Positions 26,886 through 35,008 of a stretch of 64,000 nucleotides of DNA are shown here, piece after piece. The notes under the pieces were generated by a model. That model had not been told where the DNA came from. It was given only the letters and a program-made list of their open reading frames with translations, and ran no database searches. Every line of letters starts with the position of its first letter. Positions within the stretch are counted from its first letter, which is position 1. The position numbers and the translations under genes are program-made. The stretch comes from Streptomyces atratus (GTDB taxonomy: Bacteria; Actinomycetota; Actinomycetes; Streptomycetales; Streptomycetaceae), in the NCBI RefSeq assembly GCF_900119365.1, contig NZ_FPJO01000007.1, forward strand, positions 248,001 to 312,000. Reading direction: 5' to 3'.

Positions 26886-28898
26886 CTAACATTCCGCCAG
26901 CTTCGGCTTGTTCGGCGGGTTCGTCCTGTTCAGCAGCGGGGCGAGATGCTTGGCGTACAGCTCCTCCCAGACCCCGTCGTTCATGATCTTCTTCAGCGCC
27001 GAACACACCTCCCCCTTCAGCCTTTTCTCGTCCGGCTTCATGGCGACGCCGTAGCCCTCCGCGCCCGGACCGCTGTCCAGCCGCTTCAGCTCGGAGAGGT
27101 TGTTCTTGACGAACCCGGCGAGGATGACGTCGTCCGTGCTCACCGCGTAGACCGACGACGCCGGGTCCAGCAGGTCGCGTACGCACCGGTCGTAGCCGTT
27201 CGGCAGCGACTCCGTCATGTTGTAGCCCGCCTCGGGCAGCCATGACTCGTACGTCGAACTCCTCGCGGTACACACTTCGAACTGCCTCTTCCGCAGCATC
27301 CTGGAGTCGTCGATCGACACCGTCTTCGCCTTCTTGCGGACCATGAAGCTCCGGCTGGCCACGTAGTACGGGCCGGCGAACGCGACGCTGTAATCGGGCG
27401 CCTTCGCGTGCTTGCGCTCCGGCGTGATGCTGTAGGTGGCGATGACCAGATCCACATCGCCCTTCTGCAGTATCGTGCTCCGGTTCTCGCTGCTCACGGG
27501 TTCGAAAATGACCCGGTCGCGGCTGTAGCCCATGTCGTGCGCGATGGCGTAGGCCACGTCGATCTCGTACCCGCGGTACTTGCCGCCCTTGGTCTTCTCG
27601 CTCAGTCCGGGCTGATCGGCCTTGACGCCCACCTTCAGGAACGGGTGCCTCTTGATGTACGGCTCCGACTGGGAACCCTGCCCCGGCCGGGCGCCCGTCT
27701 CCGCCTCGCCGTCCCCCCGCATCCGGTCCACGGCGAACCATCCGAGTCCGGCCAGCAGAGCCCCGCACACCACGGCCGCCGAGAGTTTCTGCCATCCCGG
27801 GACGCCCTTCTTCGGCGGCTCCGGCTGCTGGGGCGGTGCCTGCGGGGGTACGGGTGGGGGCTTGGGCACGGGTACGGGGTCCGGTTTCGCGGAGGAAGCG
27901 CGGAGGATCTTCCGGAGCATCTCCTCCGCGCTCTGGGCGCTCAGACGCCGGCGCGGGTCCTTGTGCATCAGCCGGACCACGACCTCGGCCAGGTCCCCGC
28001 CGTGTTCCATCGGCAGGGGGTCGGACTGGCAGGCGGCGACCAGGACCTCGTACTCGTTCGGCCGGTCGAAGGGGTGCCTGCCCTCGACCATCTCGTACAG
28101 CGTGACGCCCAGCGACCACAGGTCGGAGGCGGGTGTCGCGGCGCTCTCCTGCGAGGTCTGGGCGAGCAGTTCGGGCGCCAGGTACTTGAAGGTGCCGATG
28201 AGCTCGCCGGCCCTGGTGAGCGGGACGGCACCGTCGAAGGTCGCGATCCCGAAGTCCGCCAGGATCGCGAAGTCCTCCTTGGCGAAAAGGATGTTGGCGG
28301 GCTTCACATCGCGGTGGACCACCCGCGCCTCATGGACCGCCCGCAACCCGCCCAGCACCTGGAGGCCGATCGCGGCCGTCCGCCGCACCGGCAGACGCTG
28401 CTCCGCGCGCATCAGGTCCGCCAGCGAACGCGCGTCGAGCAGGTCCATCACGATCCAGACCTGGTTGCCGGACTCGACCCGGTCGTGCACCGCCACCACG
28501 TTCGGGTGCTTGATCTTGGCGATGGCCGCGGCCTCCCGGCGGGCCCGCTGCATCATCTGCTCCTGCGTGGCCGCCCCGACGGCGTCCCGGCCCAGCAGGC
28601 CCTTCACCGCGACATGACGGTCCAGACGGGTGTCCAACGCCTCCCAGACCTCGCCCATGCCACCGCGCCCGAGGCTGTGCAGCAACTCGTAACGGCCGTC
28701 GATCACATGGTGCGGCGCGGGGGCCGCCGCCCGGTCCGGCGCCTGGGACGGCTGCGACGCCGGCTCCGGCCACGACTGCGCGTGCTCGGTGGAGTCGCTC
28801 CGCAGGAAGTCGCCCGCCCAGCCGCCGTCGGCCCCACGGGGGGAGTCTTCGCCCTGTCCATGGCCCGAATCGCGACCGGCCGTACCCTCGCTGTGCAT
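26886..28898 (-). CDS. transmembrane Ser/Thr protein kinase with extracellular solute-binding (SBP_bac_3) sensor
   Basis: 670 residues. Kinase domain at 70-335: P-loop LGRGGMGEVW (76-85), VAIK-type Lys99, HRDVKPAN (195-202), DFG (215-217), APE (241-243). A Pro-rich juxtamembrane linker (337-365) and one transmembrane helix (about 372-390) follow. Outside the membrane, residues 420-660 form a complete amino-acid ABC-type periplasmic binding fold: LKVGVKADQPGLSE, KYRGYEIDVAYAIAHDMGY, a GDVDLVIATYSITPER run and AFAGPYYVASRSFMV. AGGGGG lies 5 bases before ATG 28898. Inference: ligand binding outside (glutamate/polar amino acid type) controls kinase activity inside. It is monocistronic in this window. 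Confidence 0.93.
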   Translation of the reverse strand: MHSEGTAGRDSGHGQGEDSPRGADGGWAGDFLRSDSTEHAQSWPEPASQPSQAPDRAAAPAPHHVIDGRYELLHSLGRGGMGEVWEALDTRLDRHVAVKGLLGRDAVGAATQEQMMQRARREAAAIAKIKHPNVVAVHDRVESGNQVWIVMDLLDARSLADLMRAEQRLPVRRTAAIGLQVLGGLRAVHEARVVHRDVKPANILFAKEDFAILADFGIATFDGAVPLTRAGELIGTFKYLAPELLAQTSQESAATPASDLWSLGVTLYEMVEGRHPFDRPNEYEVLVAACQSDPLPMEHGGDLAEVVVRLMHKDPRRRLSAQSAEEMLRKILRASSAKPDPVPVPKPPPVPPQAPPQQPEPPKKGVPGWQKLSAAVVCGALLAGLGWFAVDRMRGDGEAETGARPGQGSQSEPYIKRHPFLKVGVKADQPGLSEKTKGGKYRGYEIDVAYAIAHDMGYSRDRVIFEPVSSENRSTILQKGDVDLVIATYSITPERKHAKAPDYSVAFAGPYYVASRSFMVRKKAKTVSIDDSRMLRKRQFEVCTARSSTYESWLPEAGYNMTESLPNGYDRCVRDLLDPASSVYAVSTDDVILAGFVKNNLSELKRLDSGPGAEGYGVAMKPDEKRLKGEVCSALKKIMNDGVWEELYAKHLAPLLNRTNPPNKPKLAEC

Positions 28899-29043
28899 GC
28901 GACCCCCTGTGGACTACATGGAGGCAACAGACTAGACGCTCGGTCATATGCGAAGCGGCCTCACAGCACTTGCGATTCGGTCACCTCACGTTCGCTCCCG
29001 GCCACCTTCACGAACCCCCGGCCACCCTCGCGGCCTCCCGTGC

Positions 29044-29538
29044 TCAGGCTTCGGCGAACCGCTCCCCGCACCGGCTGCAGAACACCGGCTCCGGGTCCGG
29101 CGAGAGCCGGCCGCACCCCGGGCAGACCCGGTCCAGCATGCAGGGGGACTCGCCGCCCTCGTGCGACAGGGCGGGGGCGGCCGCGGACCTGATGGTCAGG
29201 CCGGGTCGGCGGCGGTGGACGGTCAGGCAGATGAGGCCGTCCGGGCCGGCGGCGAGGGCGCGGCGGGAGGTCCGGGGCAGCCAGGCGACGGTGGTGGGCG
29301 TCAACTCCAGCGATACGTCCTCCGCCTCGATCCGGCCGTTGCCCGCGACGACGACCAGGAGGACGTCCAGCACGTCCTCCTGGTGCTCGCCGACCTCGCC
29401 GCCGGGCGGCAGGCGTACCAGGTTGGCATCCAACTCGCGGCCTTGCTCGCTCAGTTGCCACAGCGCCCCACGCCGGTCGGGGGTCGCGTCGCGGAGCAGC
29501 TCGTCGAATACGGCCAGAACGCGCGGTACGGAAGTCAC
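29044..29538 (-). CDS. cupin-like protein with C-terminal zinc ribbon
   Basis: 164 residues. A cupin-like half (about 25-100: LWQLSEQGRELDANLVRLPP, GGEVGEHQEDVLDVLLVVVA) and a C-terminal zinc ribbon with CPGCGRL...VFCSRCGERF. GTG 29538 has no Shine-Dalgarno; TAGCCT lies 7 bases upstream, which fits a leaderless message. An in-frame extension to 29628 is low-complexity. Divergent from the amidase gene. Function unknown. Confidence 0.8.
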   Translation of the reverse strand: MTSVPRVLAVFDELLRDATPDRRGALWQLSEQGRELDANLVRLPPGGEVGEHQEDVLDVLLVVVAGNGRIEAEDVSLELTPTTVAWLPRTSRRALAAGPDGLICLTVHRRRPGLTIRSAAAPALSHEGGESPCMLDRVCPGCGRLSPDPEPVFCSRCGERFAEA

Positions 29539-29718
29539 AGCAGCCAGGCTACGCCCCGGCGGGGGGCGGTGCCGGGCTGTCGTAGAGGCATGGGAAGCTG
29601 TGGCTCCGCTGTATGCGCGCGTCGGCACTCGTACCCCCCACTGGTCACCTGTGACCTGTGTCGTCGCTTGCGCGGCGGGTCATGGAACGAACGTCGAAGA
29701 CGATCCTTGGGGTACGAC

Positions 29719-32028
29719 TTGAGATCGAAGCGCAGAATCCCGAACCAGCCCTTCTCGAAGCGAAGAATCTGGATCACGGCCGCGGTGGCCACATCGGCAG
29801 TTGCCGGTGTCCTGGTCTTCGAGGGGGTGACGGGCAACTCCTCGGTGGACGCCGACGCCAAGTCCGGCCCGACGAAGGCCGATGTGCGCGCCACCTCGCT
29901 GAAGGTCGGCGACGACGGCACGTCCGCCGTCCTCGGCAGGCGGGACACCGCACCGTTCAGCATGCTGGGCGTCACCTGGACCGACCCGGCGGCGAGGGTC
30001 GCCGGGGCCGTGGAGGTCCGCACCAAGTCCGCCACCAGCGGGAACTGGACGTCCTGGGTGCCGCTCGAAACCGACATGGACGGGCGTACGGAGACCGGCC
30101 GGTCCGGCGTACGGGGAAGCACCGAGCCCCGCTGGGTGGGGCCCTCCAATGGTGTGGAGGTACGGATCAACGCGGGCGGCAAGGTCTCCGCGAAGCTGCC
30201 CGGGGGACTGCGGCTGGACACCGTGGACCCGGGCCGGGGCAGCTCGCCCGCCGCGGAACCGGCCGCCTTCGCGGCCGACCTGCCCGCCGAGGACCCGACG
30301 GCCACCACCGATCCGTCGGCCCCGGTCCCGTCCGACCCGGCCGCGCCGGGCGACGGCACGGAGACGCCCGCCGAGCCCACACCGACCGATCCGGCGTCAC
30401 CGACCCCGTCCGACCCGGCCACCCAGGAGCCCACTCCCCCGGCGAGCCCGAGCCCCTCGGCGTCGCCGAGCTCCTCCCCGGCCGAGACCCTGCCGCCCGC
30501 GCCGCCGTCGACCGTGCCGAAGCCGCCGATCGTCTCGCGGGCCGGCTGGGGCGCCGACGAGTCGATCAGCCCGGAGGCGCCGGAGTACCTGGACGGCGTC
30601 AAGGCCGTCTTCGTCCACCACACCGCGGGGAGCAACACCTACTCCTGCGCAGACTCCGCGGCGGTGGTGCGCAGCCTGTACGCGTACCACGTCCAGAGCG
30701 AGCACTGGAAGGACATCGGCTACAACTTCCTGGTCGACAAGTGCGGGACGGTCTTCGAGGGCCGTAAGGGCGGTGTGGACCGGCCGGTGTTCGGCGCGCA
30801 CACCTACGGCTTCAACCGGGAGTCGGCCGGCATCGCGGTCATCGGCACGTACACGGACGCGGCCGCGCCCAGCGCGGTGACCACGTCGGTGGCCCGGATC
30901 GCCGCGTGGAAGCTCGGCCAGTACAAGGGCGACCCGGCGGGCAGCACCATGCTCACCGCGGGCGCCAACGGGAACAACTACTTCGGCAAGGCGTTCACCG
31001 CCGGTACGAAGTACTCCTTCAGCCAGATCTCCGGGCACCGCGACGGCTTCAACACCCAGTGCCCCGGCACCAAGCTGTACGGGCAGCTGAAGTCGATCCG
31101 TGATCTCGCCGCGGGCCCCGTCACCGGGCTGGCCGTCAAGTCGGTGACCGGCGCCGGACTCTCGGGCACGACGTACTACACCAGGTCCGCGGTCACCGTG
31201 GGCTGGTCGGCGAGCACCCCGAGCGTGTTCGTCTCCAAGTACGAGCTGCTGGTCGACGGCAAGTCCGTGGCCACCACCGCGGGCACCGCGACCTCCGCGC
31301 CGGCCACCCTCGCCATCGGCTCCCACACGATCCAGGTCCGCGCCACGCACCAGTCGGGCAAGGTCACCACGTCGGCGGCGGCCACCGTGGTCGCCGAGCA
31401 GACGGCGCCCGCGTTCTCCACCAAGCCGAACCTGGCGCTGCGCACCGGCACGGTCAACACCACGGCCGTCCCGCTCACCCTGAAGTGGAAGGCCACCGAC
31501 GCCGCTTCGCTCAAGGAGGTCCGGCTCACCGCACCGGTGGCCAGGACCTACGGCCCGACGACCACCAGCGCCTCGCACACCGCCAAGTCCGGCGCGGCGA
31601 CCACCTGGTCCATGAAGGCGTACGACCAGGCGGGCAACACGGCCACCGCCTCGGTCGCCGGTACGCCGGTCATCGTGCAGGAGAGCTCGGCGACGAAGTC
31701 CGGTTCGTGGACGTCGCGGTCCTCGTCGAGCTACCTCGGCGGCAAGTCGTACTCCAGCTCGTCGAAGGGTGCCGCGCTGAGCTGGACGTTCACCGGCCGC
31801 TCGGTCGCCCTGGTGACCTCCCGGGCGACCACGTCCGGGCAGGTGTACGTCTATGTGGACGGGGTGAAGGTGTCCACGGTGGATCTGAAGTCCAGCACCA
31901 CCAAGTACCGCGACGCGCTGTGGACGAAGAGCTGGTCGTCCAGTACCAAGCACAGCGTCAAGATCGTCGTCGTCGCCACCTCGGGCCGGCCGACGGTCAC
32001 CACCGACGGCATCGTGTATCTGAAGTAG
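29719..32028 (+). CDS. secreted PGRP-type N-acetylmuramoyl-L-alanine amidase
   Basis: About 769 residues. A basic N-terminus (LRSKRRIPNQPFSKRRIW) and one hydrophobic segment form a signal sequence. Then come a beta-rich domain (about 45-165), a Pro/Thr/Ser linker (about 175-265) and a PGRP/Amidase_2 domain (about 272-465). The latter contains VSRAGWGADES, the zinc-ligand VFVHHTAGSN, DIGYNFLVDKCGTVFEGRKG, SGHRDGFNTQCPGTKLY. The C-terminal 300 residues look like two Ig/Big-type modules plus a Ser-rich beta domain. It probably cleaves peptidoglycan stem peptides. Start is uncertain: TTG 29719 (GGGG 6 bases upstream) or TTG 29707. Confidence 0.9.
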   Translation: MRSKRRIPNQPFSKRRIWITAAVATSAVAGVLVFEGVTGNSSVDADAKSGPTKADVRATSLKVGDDGTSAVLGRRDTAPFSMLGVTWTDPAARVAGAVEVRTKSATSGNWTSWVPLETDMDGRTETGRSGVRGSTEPRWVGPSNGVEVRINAGGKVSAKLPGGLRLDTVDPGRGSSPAAEPAAFAADLPAEDPTATTDPSAPVPSDPAAPGDGTETPAEPTPTDPASPTPSDPATQEPTPPASPSPSASPSSSPAETLPPAPPSTVPKPPIVSRAGWGADESISPEAPEYLDGVKAVFVHHTAGSNTYSCADSAAVVRSLYAYHVQSEHWKDIGYNFLVDKCGTVFEGRKGGVDRPVFGAHTYGFNRESAGIAVIGTYTDAAAPSAVTTSVARIAAWKLGQYKGDPAGSTMLTAGANGNNYFGKAFTAGTKYSFSQISGHRDGFNTQCPGTKLYGQLKSIRDLAAGPVTGLAVKSVTGAGLSGTTYYTRSAVTVGWSASTPSVFVSKYELLVDGKSVATTAGTATSAPATLAIGSHTIQVRATHQSGKVTTSAAATVVAEQTAPAFSTKPNLALRTGTVNTTAVPLTLKWKATDAASLKEVRLTAPVARTYGPTTTSASHTAKSGAATTWSMKAYDQAGNTATASVAGTPVIVQESSATKSGSWTSRSSSSYLGGKSYSSSSKGAALSWTFTGRSVALVTSRATTSGQVYVYVDGVKVSTVDLKSSTTKYRDALWTKSWSSSTKHSVKIVVVATSGRPTVTTDGIVYLK

Positions 32029-32031
32029 CCG

Positions 32032-32073
32032 GGGCCGCTGCCGCCCTCGCCTCCGGCGGGGCGGCGGCGGCCC
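32032..32073. terminator. bidirectional terminator between amidase and padR
   Basis: Fourteen-bp stem GGGCCGCTGCCGCC / GGCGGCGGCGGCCC with one G-U pair, located between the convergent stops and followed by GTTTCC. Confidence 0.75.
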
Positions 32074-32088
32074 GTTTCCGTACCCGGC

Positions 32089-32616
32089 TCAGGGCGCGTC
32101 CAGTTCCTCCAGGGTCGCCGCCAGCCAGTCCAGCTCTGCCTCGCTGGTCGCGCGGGCGATCCTCAGCAGCCCGCGCCGGAACGGGTCGTCGAAGGACTCG
32201 GCGCCGAGCGGGCGCTCCCCCTCGTAGAAGAAGCTGCTCGGCTCCTCCAGGAACGCGAGCCTGCGGCGCAGCACCTCCGCCTGCTCGGCCGGGGACGGCA
32301 GATGGCGGAGGAAGGCGAGGACGGTGAACCAGCGGTTCTCGTCGCTGATGTCCACCTCGCCGGCCTCCCGCAGGCGTCGCCGCAGCTCCTCGCGCCCCGG
32401 GCCGGTCAGGGTGAGGGTGTGGCGGGGGGCGGCCCTGCTGCCGGGTTCGGTGCGGCGCTCCAGCCATCCGGCACGCTCCAGGCGCTTGATCGCCGGGTAC
32501 AGCGTGCCGTCCGCGATGGGGCGGACGTGCCCGGTGAGGTGGGCGACCCGGCGCTTCAGCTCGTAGCCGTGCAGCGGTTGCTCGTACAGAAATCCAAGGA
32601 TGGCCAGTTCCAGCAT
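32089..32616 (-). CDS. PadR-family transcriptional regulator
   Basis: 175 residues. PadR winged helix at 1-85 (LELAILGFLYEQPLHGYELK, RPIADGTLYPAIKRLERAGW) and a C-terminal vir_AcTT-type dimerisation region (about 95-175). Divergent from an alpha/beta hydrolase gene with a PadR-type operator (TATACAT-N8-ATGTATA) in between, so it likely represses both itself and the hydrolase. Confidence 0.93.
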   Translation of the reverse strand: MLELAILGFLYEQPLHGYELKRRVAHLTGHVRPIADGTLYPAIKRLERAGWLERRTEPGSRAAPRHTLTLTGPGREELRRRLREAGEVDISDENRWFTVLAFLRHLPSPAEQAEVLRRRLAFLEEPSSFFYEGERPLGAESFDDPFRRGLLRIARATSEAELDWLAATLEELDAP

Positions 32617-32640
32617 GTGCGTATCCTCTCCGACGCATCT

Positions 32641-32662
32641 TATACATCGGCATCTATGTATA
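32641..32662. promoter_or_regulatory. PadR operator
   Basis: TATACAT-N8-ATGTATA, 7-bp perfect arms. PadR proteins bind ATGT/ATAC-N8-inverted sites of this form. It lies 25 bases from the padR start and 61 bases from the hydrolase start. Confidence 0.8.
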
Positions 32663-32722
32663 GTCTTCCCGATGCTCAATGGCAGCGATGGCGATGGCAA
32701 CAGCGATGACGAGGAGGACGAC

Positions 32723-33499
32723 ATGCATGACGCCCGGGTGACCGCCGACGGCGCGCGCATCAGGTGGGTGGAGCTTCCCGGCCGCCCCGGCAGTACCCGC
32801 ACCCGGGTCTGTCTGCACGGGCTCGGGGCCTCGTCCGGCCCGTACTTCACCGCGAGCGCCGCCCATCCCCTGCTGGCCGGCAGCCGCACGCTGCTCATGG
32901 ACCTGCTGGGCTTCGGCATCAGCGACCGCCCCACCGATTTCGGCTACACGCTGGAGGAGCACGCCGACGCGGTGGCGGCGGCGCTCGAGGCGGCCGACGT
33001 GTACGGCGCCGACGTGATCGCGCACAGCATGGGCGGCGCGGTCGCCATCGTGCTCGCGGCACGCCATCCGCACCTGGTGGCCCGGCTGGTGCTGGTCGAC
33101 GCCAATCTGGACCCGGTCGCCCCCGGCCCCGCCCGGCCGGGCAGCAGCGGTATCGCGGCGTACTCGGAGGAGGAGTTCCTGGCGCACGGCCGGCCCGAGG
33201 TGCGCGAGCGGGTGGGGCCGCACTGGTGGGCGACCATGCGCCTGGCGGGCCACGAGGCACTGCACCGCAGCGCGGTGCACCTCGCCGCCGGGACGACGCC
33301 GACCATGCGTGAACTGCTGCTCGACCTGAAGATCCCGCGCACCTTCCTGCGGCCGCTGGACGACGGGCCGCTGCCCGGCGAGGAGGTGCTGGTCGAGCAC
33401 GGGGTGCGGGTCGTGGCGGTCCCGGAGTGCGGGCACAACATCATGCTGGACAACCCGGAGGCGTTCGCCGAGGAGACCGCGCGGGCGCTCGCCGTCTGA
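32723..33499 (+). CDS. alpha/beta hydrolase
   Basis: 258 residues. Oxyanion/HG region CLHGLGASSGPYF, nucleophile elbow IAHSMGGAV (Ser near residue 99), catalytic His in VPECGHNIML (near 240), and an acid in the preceding RPLDDGP loop. ATG 32723 is preferred because GAGGAGG lies 6 bases upstream; the frame is open further but carries a Asp/Glu-rich tail through the PadR operator. Substrate unknown; PadR control hints at detoxification of an aromatic or xenobiotic ester. Confidence 0.9.
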   Translation: MHDARVTADGARIRWVELPGRPGSTRTRVCLHGLGASSGPYFTASAAHPLLAGSRTLLMDLLGFGISDRPTDFGYTLEEHADAVAAALEAADVYGADVIAHSMGGAVAIVLAARHPHLVARLVLVDANLDPVAPGPARPGSSGIAAYSEEEFLAHGRPEVRERVGPHWWATMRLAGHEALHRSAVHLAAGTTPTMRELLLDLKIPRTFLRPLDDGPLPGEEVLVEHGVRVVAVPECGHNIMLDNPEAFAEETARALAV

Positions 33500-33559
33500 G
33501 AAGGGGGTGCGCCAGGTCCCCGTCCTGCCGCCGGACGACGCCCGCCGGCCCCTGCCGCG

Positions 33560-33649
33560 TCACGCCCCGACGGCGGCCGCCACGGCGACGACGACGAACA
33601 TCAGCACGAGCACGGCCGCCATGATGCGGTTTCTGGTCTTCGGATCCAC
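33560..33649 (-). CDS. possible 29-residue membrane peptide
   Basis: From GTG 33649 the minus strand reads VDPKTRNRIMAAVLVLMFVVV then AVAAAVGA and a stop: a charged N-terminus plus one hydrophobic helix, as in many Streptomyces small membrane proteins. GGAGG is immediately upstream of the GTG, closer than usual. It lies between the hydrolase and thpR. Coding status is uncertain. Confidence 0.4.
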   Translation of the reverse strand: MDPKTRNRIMAAVLVLMFVVVAVAAAVGA

Positions 33650-33671
33650 CCTCCGAGCCTAACCGCCGGTC

Positions 33672-34247
33672 TCAGTGCCCCAGCGACCAGGATGCGACCA
33701 CCTCGTACCTGGGCCGCTCGCCCGGCACCCCCGCGACCGGCAGATCGCTGCGTACGAGGGCCATCTCGCCGACCTCCCAGCCGGTGCCCTCGAAGCCCGC
33801 GAGCGCCTCGACGCAGGGGCGCAGATCGACCTCGGCGCGACGGCTGCGGGCGAGGGTGAGGTGCGGGTGGTAGCGGCGGTGCTCGTCCATCGGGATGCCG
33901 GTGCGGCGGGCGGCGGCGTCGGCGCGCTCGGCGAGCAGCCGCAGCGTGTCGAGCGCGCCCGCGGCCCCCACCCAGAGCGCCCGCCCGCCGAACCGGCCGG
34001 CGCCGTGGATGCGGAGCGGGAAGGGGTCGGTGCGGTGGGCGGCCCGGGCGAGGCGCTCCTCCAGCTCGGGCAGCAGTTGCTCGTCCACGGGCCCGAGAAA
34101 GGCCAGCGTGAAGTGCCAGTCGGGCACACCGGTCCAGCGAAGGTGCCCGGCCTCGGGCAGCGCGTGCAGCGGGGCGACGGCACGGCGCAGTTCCTCGGCG
34201 GCGGGGGCGGGCGGCAGCACGGCAACGAAGAGTCTGAGACGGCTCAT
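33672..34247 (-). CDS. thpR: RNA 2',3'-cyclic phosphodiesterase
   Basis: 191 residues, 2H phosphoesterase superfamily. The two HxTx catalytic motifs are HFTLAFLG (near residue 45) and HLTLARS (near 128). The N-terminus RLFVAVLPP and PVDEQLLPELEE are characteristic of ThpR/LigT. It hydrolyses 2',3'-cyclic phosphates at RNA ends. ATG 34247 is the standard start. Likely monocistronic. Confidence 0.93.
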   Translation of the reverse strand: MSRLRLFVAVLPPAPAAEELRRAVAPLHALPEAGHLRWTGVPDWHFTLAFLGPVDEQLLPELEERLARAAHRTDPFPLRIHGAGRFGGRALWVGAAGALDTLRLLAERADAAARRTGIPMDEHRRYHPHLTLARSRRAEVDLRPCVEALAGFEGTGWEVGEMALVRSDLPVAGVPGERPRYEVVASWSLGH

Positions 34248-34347
34248 GGGCCGAGTGTCGCACCGTACCGGCGTGTCCCGGCCTCCGTACGTATCGTTGT
34301 ACTACGCGGCTGCCCGCGCCCGCGCGGCAGCGGGGAGGAGCGCCACG

Positions 34348-34932
34348 ATGACCGTCGTAGAGACCGACAGGATCGAGATGGCCGACAGCAGCGACGAGCG
34401 CACTCTGGACATGATGTTCGAGTGGCTTGAGCCCACCCCCGAGGGATTCAAGGTCGAGATCGTCGAGGGGATCATCTACATGTCGCCGCAGCGGCGCACA
34501 GACTGGCGGATCATTCTCGACATCATCGAGCAGTTGCGCGCAAGGTACCCCCGGGAGCGCCTGCTGTCCGATGTACGCATCGACTTCCCCGGGCTGCTCA
34601 ACGGTTTCGCCTCCGATGTCGTGGCACTGACCGAAGGTGCCACCGAGGACGCGAACGGCCGATGCCACTACCAGGACATCGAGTTCGTGGCGGAGGTGGT
34701 CTCGAAGAGCACCGCTGCCAACGACTACGGATCGAAGAAGGCCACCTACGCCACCGCCGGTGTGCCCGTGTACCTCGTCGTCGACCCGTACACCGGTACC
34801 TGGCACCTCCACACGCTCCCGAAGGAGGACGAGTACCGCAGCGTGCTGAGCCTCGACTTCGGCACCCCGGTCGACCTCACCTCGACCGTGGTGGGCCTCG
34901 CCCTGGAGACCGGCGACTTCCCCCGCGACTGA
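34348..34932 (+). CDS. Uma2-family (DUF820) putative restriction endonuclease
   Basis: 194 residues. KVEIVEGIIYMSPQRRTDWR, FASDVVALTEGATED, IEFVAEVVSKSTAANDYGSK with the E-x-K of the PD-(D/E)XK fold, and ATAGVPVYLVVDPYTGTW. GGGGAGGAG lies 7 bases before the ATG. Only distantly similar to the Uma2 gene at 19603, so they are separate lineages and not a recent duplication. Role unknown. Confidence 0.9.
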   Translation: MTVVETDRIEMADSSDERTLDMMFEWLEPTPEGFKVEIVEGIIYMSPQRRTDWRIILDIIEQLRARYPRERLLSDVRIDFPGLLNGFASDVVALTEGATEDANGRCHYQDIEFVAEVVSKSTAANDYGSKKATYATAGVPVYLVVDPYTGTWHLHTLPKEDEYRSVLSLDFGTPVDLTSTVVGLALETGDFPRD

Positions 34933-34946
34933 CGCTTCCCGACACA

Positions 34947-34985
34947 CGGCGGCCTCCGACCGGTACTCACCGGTCGGGGGCCGCG
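34947..34985. terminator. terminator between uma2 and mfs genes
   Basis: GGCCTCCGACCGGT - ACTC - ACCGGTCGGGGGCC, extended by GC pairs on both sides; lies between convergent stops. Confidence 0.8.
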
Positions 34986-35008
34986 CCATGTGCTTCGCGA
35001 GGCAGCGC

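Noticed and set aside
28948..29718. N-terminal extension of the amidase to 28948
   Set aside because: The upstream residues overlap the cupin gene antisense and lack conserved sequence; the signal sequence begins near 29719.
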